From positions 1 to 24,012 of the forward strand of contig DATHVH010000281.1 of the NCBI GenBank assembly GCA_035461405.1: a DNA stretch of 24,012 nucleotides, written 5' to 3'. Shown here piece after piece: positions 1 to 6,471 of this stretch. Positions within the stretch are counted from its first letter, which is position 1. The number at the start of each line of letters is the position of its first letter. A program made the translations under genes and the position numbers. Under the pieces are notes generated by a model that saw nothing but the letters and a program-made list of their open reading frames with translations, was not told where the DNA came from and did not search any database. Source of the DNA: Anditalea sp035461405. Lineage in GTDB: Bacteria > Bacteroidota > Bacteroidia > Cytophagales > Cyclobacteriaceae.

Positions 1-39
1 GACTTTTCCGGTTTGCTGTCTTTATCCTGATTGGGATTG

Positions 40-70
40 CAAAGGTAGAAAACATTATTTTATTCTGCAA
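40..70 (-). promoter_or_regulatory. Leftward promoter, proximal (Bacteroidota type)
   Basis: On the minus strand a perfect -7 element TACCTTTG (47 down to 40) lies 20 nt downstream of TTG (70-68). This fits the Bacteroides/Flavobacterium consensus TTTG / TAnnTTTG. The same -7 octamer drives the tRNA-Leu gene in this window. Transcription would start near position 30 and run left out of the window. The target is not visible. Confidence 0.6.
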
Positions 71-170
71 TTATAATTTCAAATAAAATAATAATTCTTT
101 TTTCAATAAATTAAGATAGTTTCTTTTATACTCTCTTAATAATTTATCTAATTCCCCTCTTTTGGGAATG

Positions 171-201
171 CAAAGGTGCAGAAGATTTATCGGATAGACA
201 A
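171..201 (-). promoter_or_regulatory. Leftward promoter, distal (Bacteroidota type)
   Basis: The minus strand carries CACCTTTG (178 down to 171), one base from the -7 consensus, 20 nt downstream of TTG (201-199). The architecture and the sequence CCTTTGCA/TTCCC after it closely resemble the proximal promoter 131 bp further on. That suggests a tandem P1-P2 arrangement serving one operon left of the window. Confidence 0.5.
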
Positions 202-335
202 CCTAATTGTTTATATATCTTTAAAGGTTTACCTAAAGCATCTGATCCTCAATAGAAAAAAATTAAATAATTTTATAAAGTTTCCAACTTGACATAGTAA
301 TACTGAAACCAAAGGACCTCACTAGAGAAATAAAA

Positions 336-1349
336 CTAAAATCTCAAGCTCGGGAGTACGGATCTTTTTTTCTTAAGCTCCTCTGGAGTAATAAAAAGAT
401 ACCTCATAGACAACTCATGTGCCCCACCGGTATTTCCCCAGCCAAGTTTTGAAATGGTAAAATCATAACTATAGCCTATATCAAGGCCATTTACAAATGA
501 AAATCCCAGCAAACCAATTAATGCCTCATTGTTTGGCAAGGCATTCTTGCTGGGAAGCCCCCTGTACCACAGTCCCAATACCAAGGGTTCTAAATAAAAT
601 TCAGTGCCTATGTTCAACTGATCGAAAGGTCCCTGCTGCTTATAATTAAATGCAAAGGAAATAGTCCGCTCCTGTTGGGTATTATTTACAAAATCATTAA
701 TAAGCCCAGGCTGAAGGTCAAACTTTATCCCACCATGCAGGGAATACTTGATGGCCAGCCTATCCTGCCCTTCTATAAAAGATACATTTGGCTGAGTAAG
801 ATGATGGGCAGAGGCGCCAATCCATATTTTTTCACTGTAATAAAGCAGCCCAGTGTTCAAATCTGCAAATCTCCGCATTGGCTCACCCGCCACTCCATTA
901 CCACCGCCTATTATAGTACCCCTGTCTATATCCAGCTGGGAGCTCAAAATGATTTTATCAAAATTACCTGATCGGGAAATAAAACTTCCCTGGGCACCTA
1001 CCTGTAAATACCTGGCTGCACCCAGTCTTACTCTATAAGAATATAAAAGCCCAACTTCCATATTCTGCAGATTAGCCAGACTCTCCCTACTTCCATTAAT
1101 AATAATACCGAGACCTGAATTCTTATCATCTATATACATATCGCCATAAGCAGAGAATGAATTGAATGAGTGATCAAGTCCTGGCCATTGATTTCTATAG
1201 TTTACGCCTACCCTGCTATAATCTGTACTTCCGGCGAAAGCTGGATTTAGATACAATGGTGAAGCATAAAATTGGGAAAACTGAATATCCTGGGCAAAGG
1301 ATTTTATCCCCAAAAAACAACAACATAATATAATGAGCAATTTCTTCAT
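336..1349 (-). CDS. PorP/SprF family type IX secretion membrane protein
   Basis: A 337-residue outer-membrane protein of the PorP/SprF family. The N-terminus is a signal peptide (about residues 1-20, ending SFAQ), followed by the family-typical opening DIQFSQFYASPLYLNPAFAG. The rest is beta-rich, as expected of a barrel, and includes the late GLDIGYSYDFTISKLG segment. Family members help the type IX secretion system deliver or anchor partner proteins, as SprF does for the adhesin SprB. The gene starts 1 nt after the stop codon (TGA-G-ATG) of a type B T9SS cargo gene, so the two are surely co-transcribed and it is probably dedicated to that cargo. Length is normal for the family. Which PorP/SprF paralogue it is cannot be told from sequence alone. 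Confidence 0.9.
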   Translation of the reverse strand: MKKLLIILCCCFLGIKSFAQDIQFSQFYASPLYLNPAFAGSTDYSRVGVNYRNQWPGLDHSFNSFSAYGDMYIDDKNSGLGIIINGSRESLANLQNMEVGLLYSYRVRLGAARYLQVGAQGSFISRSGNFDKIILSSQLDIDRGTIIGGGNGVAGEPMRRFADLNTGLLYYSEKIWIGASAHHLTQPNVSFIEGQDRLAIKYSLHGGIKFDLQPGLINDFVNNTQQERTISFAFNYKQQGPFDQLNIGTEFYLEPLVLGLWYRGLPSKNALPNNEALIGLLGFSFVNGLDIGYSYDFTISKLGWGNTGGAHELSMRYLFITPEELKKKRSVLPSLRF

Positions 1350-1350
1350 C

Positions 1351-1776
1351 TCACCTTATCAATAAAAACTTGCCGGTCCGTGAAATTTTTTCTCCGTCTA
1401 CCGATTCCATTTCTGCCCTATATACATAATTACCAGGTGGTAATTCATATTCCCCTTTAGTGCCATCCCACCCCGGTGACTGGAGATCATCTGTCCTATA
1501 AATCAATTCTCCCCAATTATTGAAAATCAATAATTCCATTTTGACAATGCCTTTCGTTTTTGGCCTGAAATATTGATTATCGGTTTTGGAAGGAGTAAAA
1601 CCTGTAGGAAACATTACCCTATAAGAAAGATCTATGGTAAATGGCAGTGTCATTGCAGTTTCACAACCAAGATAATTGGTAACTGTAAGTCTTACTTCAA
1701 AAGTCCCCTTCCTGCCAAAACATGAACAGGTGACTGATCTGTACTGGTATTGCCATCTCCAAAATCCCAAAACCAA
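1351..1776 (-). pseudogene. 3' fragment: PKD end and T9SS type B sorting domain
   Basis: This frame continues the upstream lectin protein after a frameshift. Homologous sequence begins near position 1720, where FGRKGTFEVRLTVTNYLGCE completes the PKD fold started in the other frame. The last ~90 residues (from FPTGFTPSKTDNQYF through WDGT, GNYVYRA to GKFLLIR) are a gliding-motility-associated C-terminal domain, the T9SS type B sorting signal. The apparent ATG at 1776 lies inside the PKD domain in the wrong frame and is not a real start. Adding one T to the minus-strand run at 1720-1717 fuses both frames into a 783-residue protein. Without it the cargo loses its secretion signal. It could be a real mutation, a phase-variable site or a sequencing error. 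Confidence 0.8.
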
Positions 1777-3701
1777 GCCACTACATCTCCCTGAGTCTTA
1801 TCGATAAACCGTATTGGATCGTCAATAAATATTCCTCCCTCATCTTCATTATTAATACCTGTACCATCCACCTCAAAGTCGAAATCCGGTAAGAGTTCTT
1901 CTTCATTGATAACAATGCTGAAAGCAATCGGGTCAGAATAACAATCAAGATCCTTATGTTTTGCTTTCAAAAGATAATTACCTGCAAGCCCCACGGCGTT
2001 CATTTCATCATTAAGCAAAGTAGTACCGGCCGGAGTTTGAAGTAGATAATCATATAGTTGGTCATCATAGCCAGATATAAGCGACCTAACATCAAAAATC
2101 TGATCCATTTCACATCCCACCACCAGACTATCAATTTTAAAATCTGGAATAGGTGGAATAATAAGTTCTATAGATCTGGATACGACAGGACAGCCTTTCG
2201 AATTGTAAGCAAATACTTTGTAAATACCAGACTGGTTAATCTCCAAAGTGCCCCGATCAGATTGAGCTATTTTCTCTTCATCTTTAAACCATTCATATCG
2301 GAAATAATCTTCTTCTCCTATCGCAACTAACTGTTTGGTTTCGCCATCACATATTCTCAAAGATTCTAATCCTACCTCCATACCCTCAATCTCTAAGTTA
2401 ATAGGATCCGGAGATTCCTGAATCAAAAGTTCAATAAAATTGCCAGCTGACGTCTTCCCATAATTATCTGTGACGGTATAGTAGATCCTTATAATTTCAT
2501 CTAGATATCCGTAGTTTGGAAAAAACGTGAACTCTCCTCCTTCATCTCCAGCTCTAAATATACCCTGAGGCAAAACCATTTCCCTATTTTCAGGTAGGCA
2601 TTTCGACTGTGAACATATATCATCTGCCTCAGCTTCAATTTCATCCAATGATGCATAAAGTTGTAAGCATCGTATAACGGAATTTGTATTGGGTAAGGTC
2701 AACTGTTCTCCACTTATACTATATGTATTCTCTTGGCCTTCACAGGATGCCTGGTCAGTAATATCATATGCTATAGGCTCTAAAAGATTGTCCTCGTCAG
2801 ATACCTCCACTATAAGGTTTCTTATTTCGTGGTAATTGGTTTCTCCACCTGTAGAAGCCGCGAACCCTATTTTCAGATTAGGCGGGGCAGAATAGGGATA
2901 TGATACTTTATCAAAAATATTAACAGACCGTGGGTTTCCACTTTCCGTAGTAACAAGCATATCTAAACTCAGCAAAAATCCCGTCTCATCCTCTGAGGGC
3001 TCAAGATTAAGGGAAACTTTTCTGTACCCTGGTACTTCAGGATCAATCACTCTTTGGGTACCAAATCCTCCAGAGCTTAATGGAAACAAATCATTTATCT
3101 GAAGTCCATTGTCACCTCCAGAATTTGTCTTTCTTCCAGTAACAAATTCGTACCCAGTGGCACTGCTACCAGGACCTCTCACTACTATAGCATTAGGATG
3201 CCTCTGGTCTGAAGGTCCAGGAAAGCCCCCATTTTTTCCTTCAGAAGAATTACCAAAATTTCCGAAGCTATCAAATCCCACCCCAATGAACCCCCTAGTC
3301 AATCCTTGTGAATTTGATCCTTCCCTTGGTGAATAGCCTAATGAACCTCCGAAACCACCAGGAGAAAACTCGCCAACATCTGCATCAAATAAAAAAACCG
3401 TAAGTCCATCGGCACCGCTTCCTCCATAACTAAAATATTCAAACGAAGCCTTAATGCCTAACGATGAGGGGAAGGGGATATCGATATAAATGTATCCATA
3501 TTGATTTTCCTGTATATCAGTCAATCTGAGGACACCGTCTACTAATCTAGCGCTGCCTCCAAATACTGTTCTGGACTGGGCCGTCCCTTCACTAAAATTC
3601 TCACAATATGGAAAACCTACCTGAGCAGCAACTCCTCCAAGAGATACATACACCATAAATAAAAAAATAATTACTCGAGGGCAAGTCTGCGGCGAAGCCA
3701 T
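1692..3701 (-). CDS. Secreted L-type lectin/PKD protein, 5' part of frameshifted gene
   Basis: A 669-residue frame beginning with a signal peptide (about residues 1-26, ending GGVAAQ). Residues ~30-190 look like a bacterial L-type (legume-like) lectin domain, with GADGLTVFLFD, GGSLGYS and GFIGVGFDSFGNF. A long Ig-like/cadherin-like middle follows, including a cysteine-bearing segment that reads like an Ig domain (LRICDGETKQLVAIGEEDYF). A PKD domain starts near the end (WFWDFGDGNTSTDQSPVH). The frame then runs off into LAGRGLLK and stops, while the PKD remainder and T9SS tail continue in another frame. The intended product is a cell-surface or secreted carbohydrate-binding adhesin exported by the type IX system with the adjacent PorP/SprF protein. 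Sugar specificity cannot be read. Confidence 0.8.
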   Translation of the reverse strand: MASPQTCPRVIIFLFMVYVSLGGVAAQVGFPYCENFSEGTAQSRTVFGGSARLVDGVLRLTDIQENQYGYIYIDIPFPSSLGIKASFEYFSYGGSGADGLTVFLFDADVGEFSPGGFGGSLGYSPREGSNSQGLTRGFIGVGFDSFGNFGNSSEGKNGGFPGPSDQRHPNAIVVRGPGSSATGYEFVTGRKTNSGGDNGLQINDLFPLSSGGFGTQRVIDPEVPGYRKVSLNLEPSEDETGFLLSLDMLVTTESGNPRSVNIFDKVSYPYSAPPNLKIGFAASTGGETNYHEIRNLIVEVSDEDNLLEPIAYDITDQASCEGQENTYSISGEQLTLPNTNSVIRCLQLYASLDEIEAEADDICSQSKCLPENREMVLPQGIFRAGDEGGEFTFFPNYGYLDEIIRIYYTVTDNYGKTSAGNFIELLIQESPDPINLEIEGMEVGLESLRICDGETKQLVAIGEEDYFRYEWFKDEEKIAQSDRGTLEINQSGIYKVFAYNSKGCPVVSRSIELIIPPIPDFKIDSLVVGCEMDQIFDVRSLISGYDDQLYDYLLQTPAGTTLLNDEMNAVGLAGNYLLKAKHKDLDCYSDPIAFSIVINEEELLPDFDFEVDGTGINNEDEGGIFIDDPIRFIDKTQGDVVAWFWDFGDGNTSTDQSPVHVLAGRGLLK

Positions 3702-3767
3702 TCTATCTATCTAGCTAATGATCAGGACAAAAATTTTCCATGGATAATATAGCAATAATATATAGAT

Positions 3768-3801
3768 AAAAAAACCTCCATTTTTTCCAAAATGGAGGTT
3801 T
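3768..3801 (-). terminator. Rho-independent terminator of purA
   Basis: A perfect 13-bp stem (3772-3784 with 3789-3801; half-site AAACCTCCATTTT) with loop TTCC is followed on the minus strand by a 7-T run. It lies 75 nt past the purA stop codon. Confidence 0.9.
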
Positions 3802-3875
3802 AATTTTGAAGATTTTATATACAATCTCCTTGACATATAGAAAACAAAATTTAAACAGATTATTGCGTGAAAATG

Positions 3876-5147
3876 CTATCTAACGATTGTCTGTTTTCTA
3901 TCGGGACCGACAGATACCATTTTAATGGCTACACCCAATTCACTTTCTAGCAGCTCCACATAATCTTTTAACTCTTTTGGAAACTCATCATATTCGGTGA
4001 CATTTTCTAACGTGGTGTTCCAACCTTTGACCGTTTTATAGATAGGTTTTACCTGCTGATCATTGAACTCATAGGTAAGTCGGTCTACTTGGGTACCGTC
4101 TTCTAATTCATAATGAGTACAGATTTTGATTTCTTCAAAAATGTTCAAAACATCCCCTTTCATCATGAACAATTGTGTGACGCCATTGATCATAATAGAG
4201 TATCGCAATGCTGGAAGATCTATCCAACCGCACCTTCTTGGACGACCTGTAGTAGACCCAAATTCATTGCCTTCCTTTCTCATTCTTTCGCCGTCATTAT
4301 CAAATAGCTCCGTAGGAAATGGACCACTACCTACCCTGGTGCAGTAAGCTTTGAATATACCCAGAACTTCCCCTATTACAGAGGGAGCGACACCCAATCC
4401 TGTACAGGCTCCTGCTGTCATGGTACTGCTGCTAGTAACGAAAGGATAACTACCAAAATCTATATCCAGTAGAGATCCTTGAGCTCCTTCAGCAAGGACC
4501 TTTTGGCCCTGCTGGATCTGCTCATTGATTTCATACTCACTATCTATTAGGTTCAGAGTTTTGAAGAACTCGATAGCTTCAAAGAAAACTGTCTCCAAGG
4601 AAGGCAGGTCCTTCATATCAAAATCGTAAAAAGCCAGAGTAGATTTATGTTTTTCCACCAAGGCATCATATTTAGACCTGAAATCAGGGCTTAAAATATC
4701 CCCTACCCTTAAAGCCACTCTACCTATCTTATCCTGATAAGTAGGTCCGATACCTTTTAAAGTAGATCCTATTTTATTAGCTCCCCTAGAGGTCTCGTAT
4801 GCAGCATCCAAAAGCTTATGGGTAGGAATTATTATGGTAGCTTTCTTGGATACAAATAGATTTTTCTGATAATTTAAATTAAATTTTTTCAGCCCATCTA
4901 TTTCTTTTCTCAGAACTACAGGATCCAGTACTACCCCGTTGCCTATTATATTATTGATGTTTTCTCTGAATATCCCACTCGGTATCTGATGCAGCACATG
5001 TTTGATACCATCAAACTCCAACGTGTGGCCTGCATTAGGACCTCCCTGAAATCTGGCTACTACATTATACTTGGGTGCTAGGTAATCTACTACTTTGCCT
5101 TTACCTTCATCTCCCCATTGTAGGCCTAAAAGAACGTCCATTTTCAT
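3876..5147 (-). CDS. purA: Adenylosuccinate synthetase
   Basis: Joins IMP and aspartate using GTP to make adenylosuccinate, the first committed step to AMP, in the cytoplasm. The 423-residue length is standard. The P-loop-like GDEGKGK lies at residues 12-18 with catalytic Asp13. His41 sits in GGPNAGHT. Further family signatures are TSSSTMTAGACTGLG and GRPRRCGWIDLPALRYS, and the IMP/GTP-binding C-terminal half is complete. The start at MKMDV is used; MDV two codons later is also possible. The gene lies downstream of fur and the STAS gene on the same strand, but a strong terminator and a ~365-bp leader separate it from them, so it probably has its own promoter. Confidence 0.98.
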   Translation of the reverse strand: MKMDVLLGLQWGDEGKGKVVDYLAPKYNVVARFQGGPNAGHTLEFDGIKHVLHQIPSGIFRENINNIIGNGVVLDPVVLRKEIDGLKKFNLNYQKNLFVSKKATIIIPTHKLLDAAYETSRGANKIGSTLKGIGPTYQDKIGRVALRVGDILSPDFRSKYDALVEKHKSTLAFYDFDMKDLPSLETVFFEAIEFFKTLNLIDSEYEINEQIQQGQKVLAEGAQGSLLDIDFGSYPFVTSSSTMTAGACTGLGVAPSVIGEVLGIFKAYCTRVGSGPFPTELFDNDGERMRKEGNEFGSTTGRPRRCGWIDLPALRYSIMINGVTQLFMMKGDVLNIFEEIKICTHYELEDGTQVDRLTYEFNDQQVKPIYKTVKGWNTTLENVTEYDEFPKELKDYVELLESELGVAIKMVSVGPDRKQTIVR

Positions 5148-5513
5148 TTGTTTTTTATTTTTTTTGTTGTGATAACATGACCCGTACCGAAGTTCGGAAT
5201 GAAATCTCGCATGTTAAATAATCATCCCTTTGGGGGAAAATTATCCCATGCTAGCTTTCTTATCGTTATCGTTATTATTCTTAAAATTTAAGTTTTTTCT
5301 TTTGAAGCGTGAAGTTTGCGATAAGCTGAAAATATTACAAGTAAATAGAGATTTTTATTATAATCAGGAATAAAAGAATAGCCAGTATACCTGATTTTTA
5401 TCCATTCTCAATCGTAAAAACAAAGCCTAAGAGAGAAAAATAACGGATGATAGAGAATGGTAAAAAAAACATTGAGCGGGCAATTAATCGTATATTTTTT
5501 ATAGGATGATAAT
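5148..5513 (-). other. Long non-coding purA leader
   Basis: No coding frame is credible between the STAS-gene terminator and purA. The notable content is a large imperfect inverted repeat at 5395-5466 (listed separately). A near-consensus -7 box lies in its loop (minus-strand TAGGCTTTG, one nt too long). A short CCGAA-G-TTCGG inverted repeat lies closer to purA (about 5187-5197). No riboswitch class was recognised. Confidence 0.55.
5395..5466. repeat. Imperfect inverted repeat in purA leader
   Basis: TTTTTA plus CCATTCTCAATC (ending 5413) pairs with GATAGAGAATGG plus TAAAAA (5449-5466), allowing one bulged T (5401) and one mismatch. This gives an ~18-bp stem around a 35-nt loop. It lacks the tight loop of a terminator. 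It could be a leader RNA structure, a regulator site or the remnant of a small inverted-repeat element. Confidence 0.55.
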
Positions 5514-5558
5514 AAAAAAATATCCTGCGAGCTTCTCAAATAGAGAACAGCAGGATAT
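5514..5558 (-). terminator. Rho-independent terminator of fur-STAS operon
   Basis: A 9-bp outer stem ATATCCTGC (5520-5528) with GCAGGATAT (5550-5558) encloses an inner TTCTC/GAGAA stem. A 7-T run follows on the minus strand. It begins 34 nt after the STAS stop codon and isolates purA from the upstream genes. Confidence 0.85.
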
Positions 5559-5592
5559 CATTGTTTTTAAAAGAGTCGGAAAAAAATAATAT

Positions 5593-5940
5593 CTAAATTT
5601 TAATTTTTTCTCTAGCCTCCTCCACAGAATCATAAACTGTGAAAATATTATTGAGTTTAGTGATGATCAAAAGCTTCTTTACATGCTCTGAAGGAGAGGA
5701 TAAATACACTTCACCACCTACATTTCTCATTTTGGTAAGCATGGTGATCAACACGCCGATACCACTTGAGCTAATGTAACGAACATCCTTTAAATCTACA
5801 ATACAAGTCCTAATTTTCTCATTAACTGCATCGGACACTACCTCCACTAAGCGCGGCCCTATATCGTCACCTACTAAATCACCTTTTATCTGTAATATCA
5901 ATATATCGTTCTCTTTGAGAACTTCGTAACTAACTTTCAT
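5593..5940 (-). CDS. STAS-domain protein (anti-sigma factor antagonist type)
   Basis: A single-domain STAS protein, 115 residues from the chosen start MKVSYEV. The open frame extends to 5982, but the extra 14 residues lie wholly inside fur and do not resemble the family. Visible signatures are the opening strand ILILQIKGDL, then CIVDLKDVRYISSSGIGVLI. Ser58, just before SG, matches the serine that a partner kinase phosphorylates in anti-anti-sigma factors. Family members bind an anti-sigma/Ser kinase, or serve in other partner-switching and transport control. No kinase or sigma gene is nearby, so the partner is unknown. Its ATG overlaps the end of fur by 11 nt, implying translational coupling. 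Confidence 0.88.
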   Translation of the reverse strand: MKVSYEVLKENDILILQIKGDLVGDDIGPRLVEVVSDAVNEKIRTCIVDLKDVRYISSSGIGVLITMLTKMRNVGGEVYLSSPSEHVKKLLIITKLNNIFTVYDSVEEAREKIKI

Positions 5941-6403
5941 AAACAGTCCTGTTTTCACAAATCTCTTTGGTACAGTTACCATAAAGAATCAGTGAATGAT
6001 GTATAATCTTAAAATCTAAAATTTCGCCTACCGTATTCTGGATATTTCCAATCCTGGGATCGCAAAATTCGAGTACCTTATGACATTCAGTACAGATAAG
6101 ATGGTCATGTTGCTTGTATCCATAAGATTTTTCATACTGCGCCAGGTTTTTGCCAAATTGGTGCTTTGTAACTAAATCACATTCCACCAGGAGGTCCAAC
6201 GTATTGTATACTGTGGCCCTACTGACTCGGTAATTTTTATTTTTCATGGAAATATATAGTGACTCCACATCAAAATGCCCCACTCTACCATAAATTTCTT
6301 CTAAAATAGCATACCGCTCAGGAGTTTTCCGAAGTTTTTTATTTTCCAGATAGGCAGTAAATATTTTCTTTACCTCTTCAAAAAGAGTTTCATTCAAAGC
6401 CAT
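5930..6403 (-). CDS. fur: Fur family metal-responsive transcriptional regulator
   Basis: A 157-residue Fur-family repressor. The winged-helix DNA-binding half (about residues 10-85) carries the recognition helix SRATVYNTLDLL (61-72). The dimerisation/metal half has HDHLICTEC (His99, His101, Cys104, Cys107) and a second cysteine pair Cys144/Cys149, the structural zinc set seen in many Fur and PerR proteins. The ferric sensor site cannot be told apart from a PerR or Zur site by eye. The gene follows relA/spoT by 68 nt on the same strand and overlaps the STAS gene. A consensus -7 box sits about 24 nt upstream of the start, so it likely has its own promoter besides any readthrough. Confidence 0.9.
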   Translation of the reverse strand: MALNETLFEEVKKIFTAYLENKKLRKTPERYAILEEIYGRVGHFDVESLYISMKNKNYRVSRATVYNTLDLLVECDLVTKHQFGKNLAQYEKSYGYKQHDHLICTECHKVLEFCDPRIGNIQNTVGEILDFKIIHHSLILYGNCTKEICENRTVYES

Positions 6404-6426
6404 TGTTTCTCGTCGTTATTTCTATA

Positions 6427-6434
6427 CAAATATA
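6427..6434 (-). promoter_or_regulatory. -7 element of probable fur promoter
   Basis: The minus strand reads TATATTTG (6434 down to 6427), an exact TAnnTTTG match with G at its 3' end. Start of transcription would be near 6420 and the fur ATG is at 6403. No TTG occurs at the usual -33 distance, so the site is only half supported. Confidence 0.4.
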
Positions 6435-6471
6435 CATTAGTAATTAAGAAAAGATTCCTTTCTTACACAAC

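Larger units (their letters stand above)
1..335. other. Gene-free AT-rich left edge with leftward promoters
   Basis: I see no credible coding frame here. The stretch lies downstream of the PorP/SprF gene and holds two promoter-like sites pointing left out of the window (listed separately). A short inverted repeat, ATTCCC at 151-156 and GGGAAT at 164-169, lies in the region that the upstream promoter would transcribe first. No hairpin with a T-tract ending the PorP/SprF transcript could be found. Confidence 0.6.

Noticed and set aside
1692..1776. Programmed ribosomal frameshift in the lectin gene
   Set aside because: The GTTTTGG site is not a good tandem slippery heptamer, and I see no clear stimulating structure. 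A simple indel or read error is more likely.
3721..3760. Promoter for the lectin/T9SS gene
   Set aside because: The best candidate (minus-strand AATTTTTG with TTG only 17 nt upstream) misses both the first consensus base and the spacing.
5148..5513. Known riboswitch upstream of purA
   Set aside because: I could not match the leader to a purine, PRPP or ppGpp riboswitch core. Only a large inverted repeat is evident.
5941..5982. Longer STAS start at 5982
   Set aside because: The extra 14 residues lie wholly inside fur and do not match the start of the STAS domain; MKVSYEV fits.
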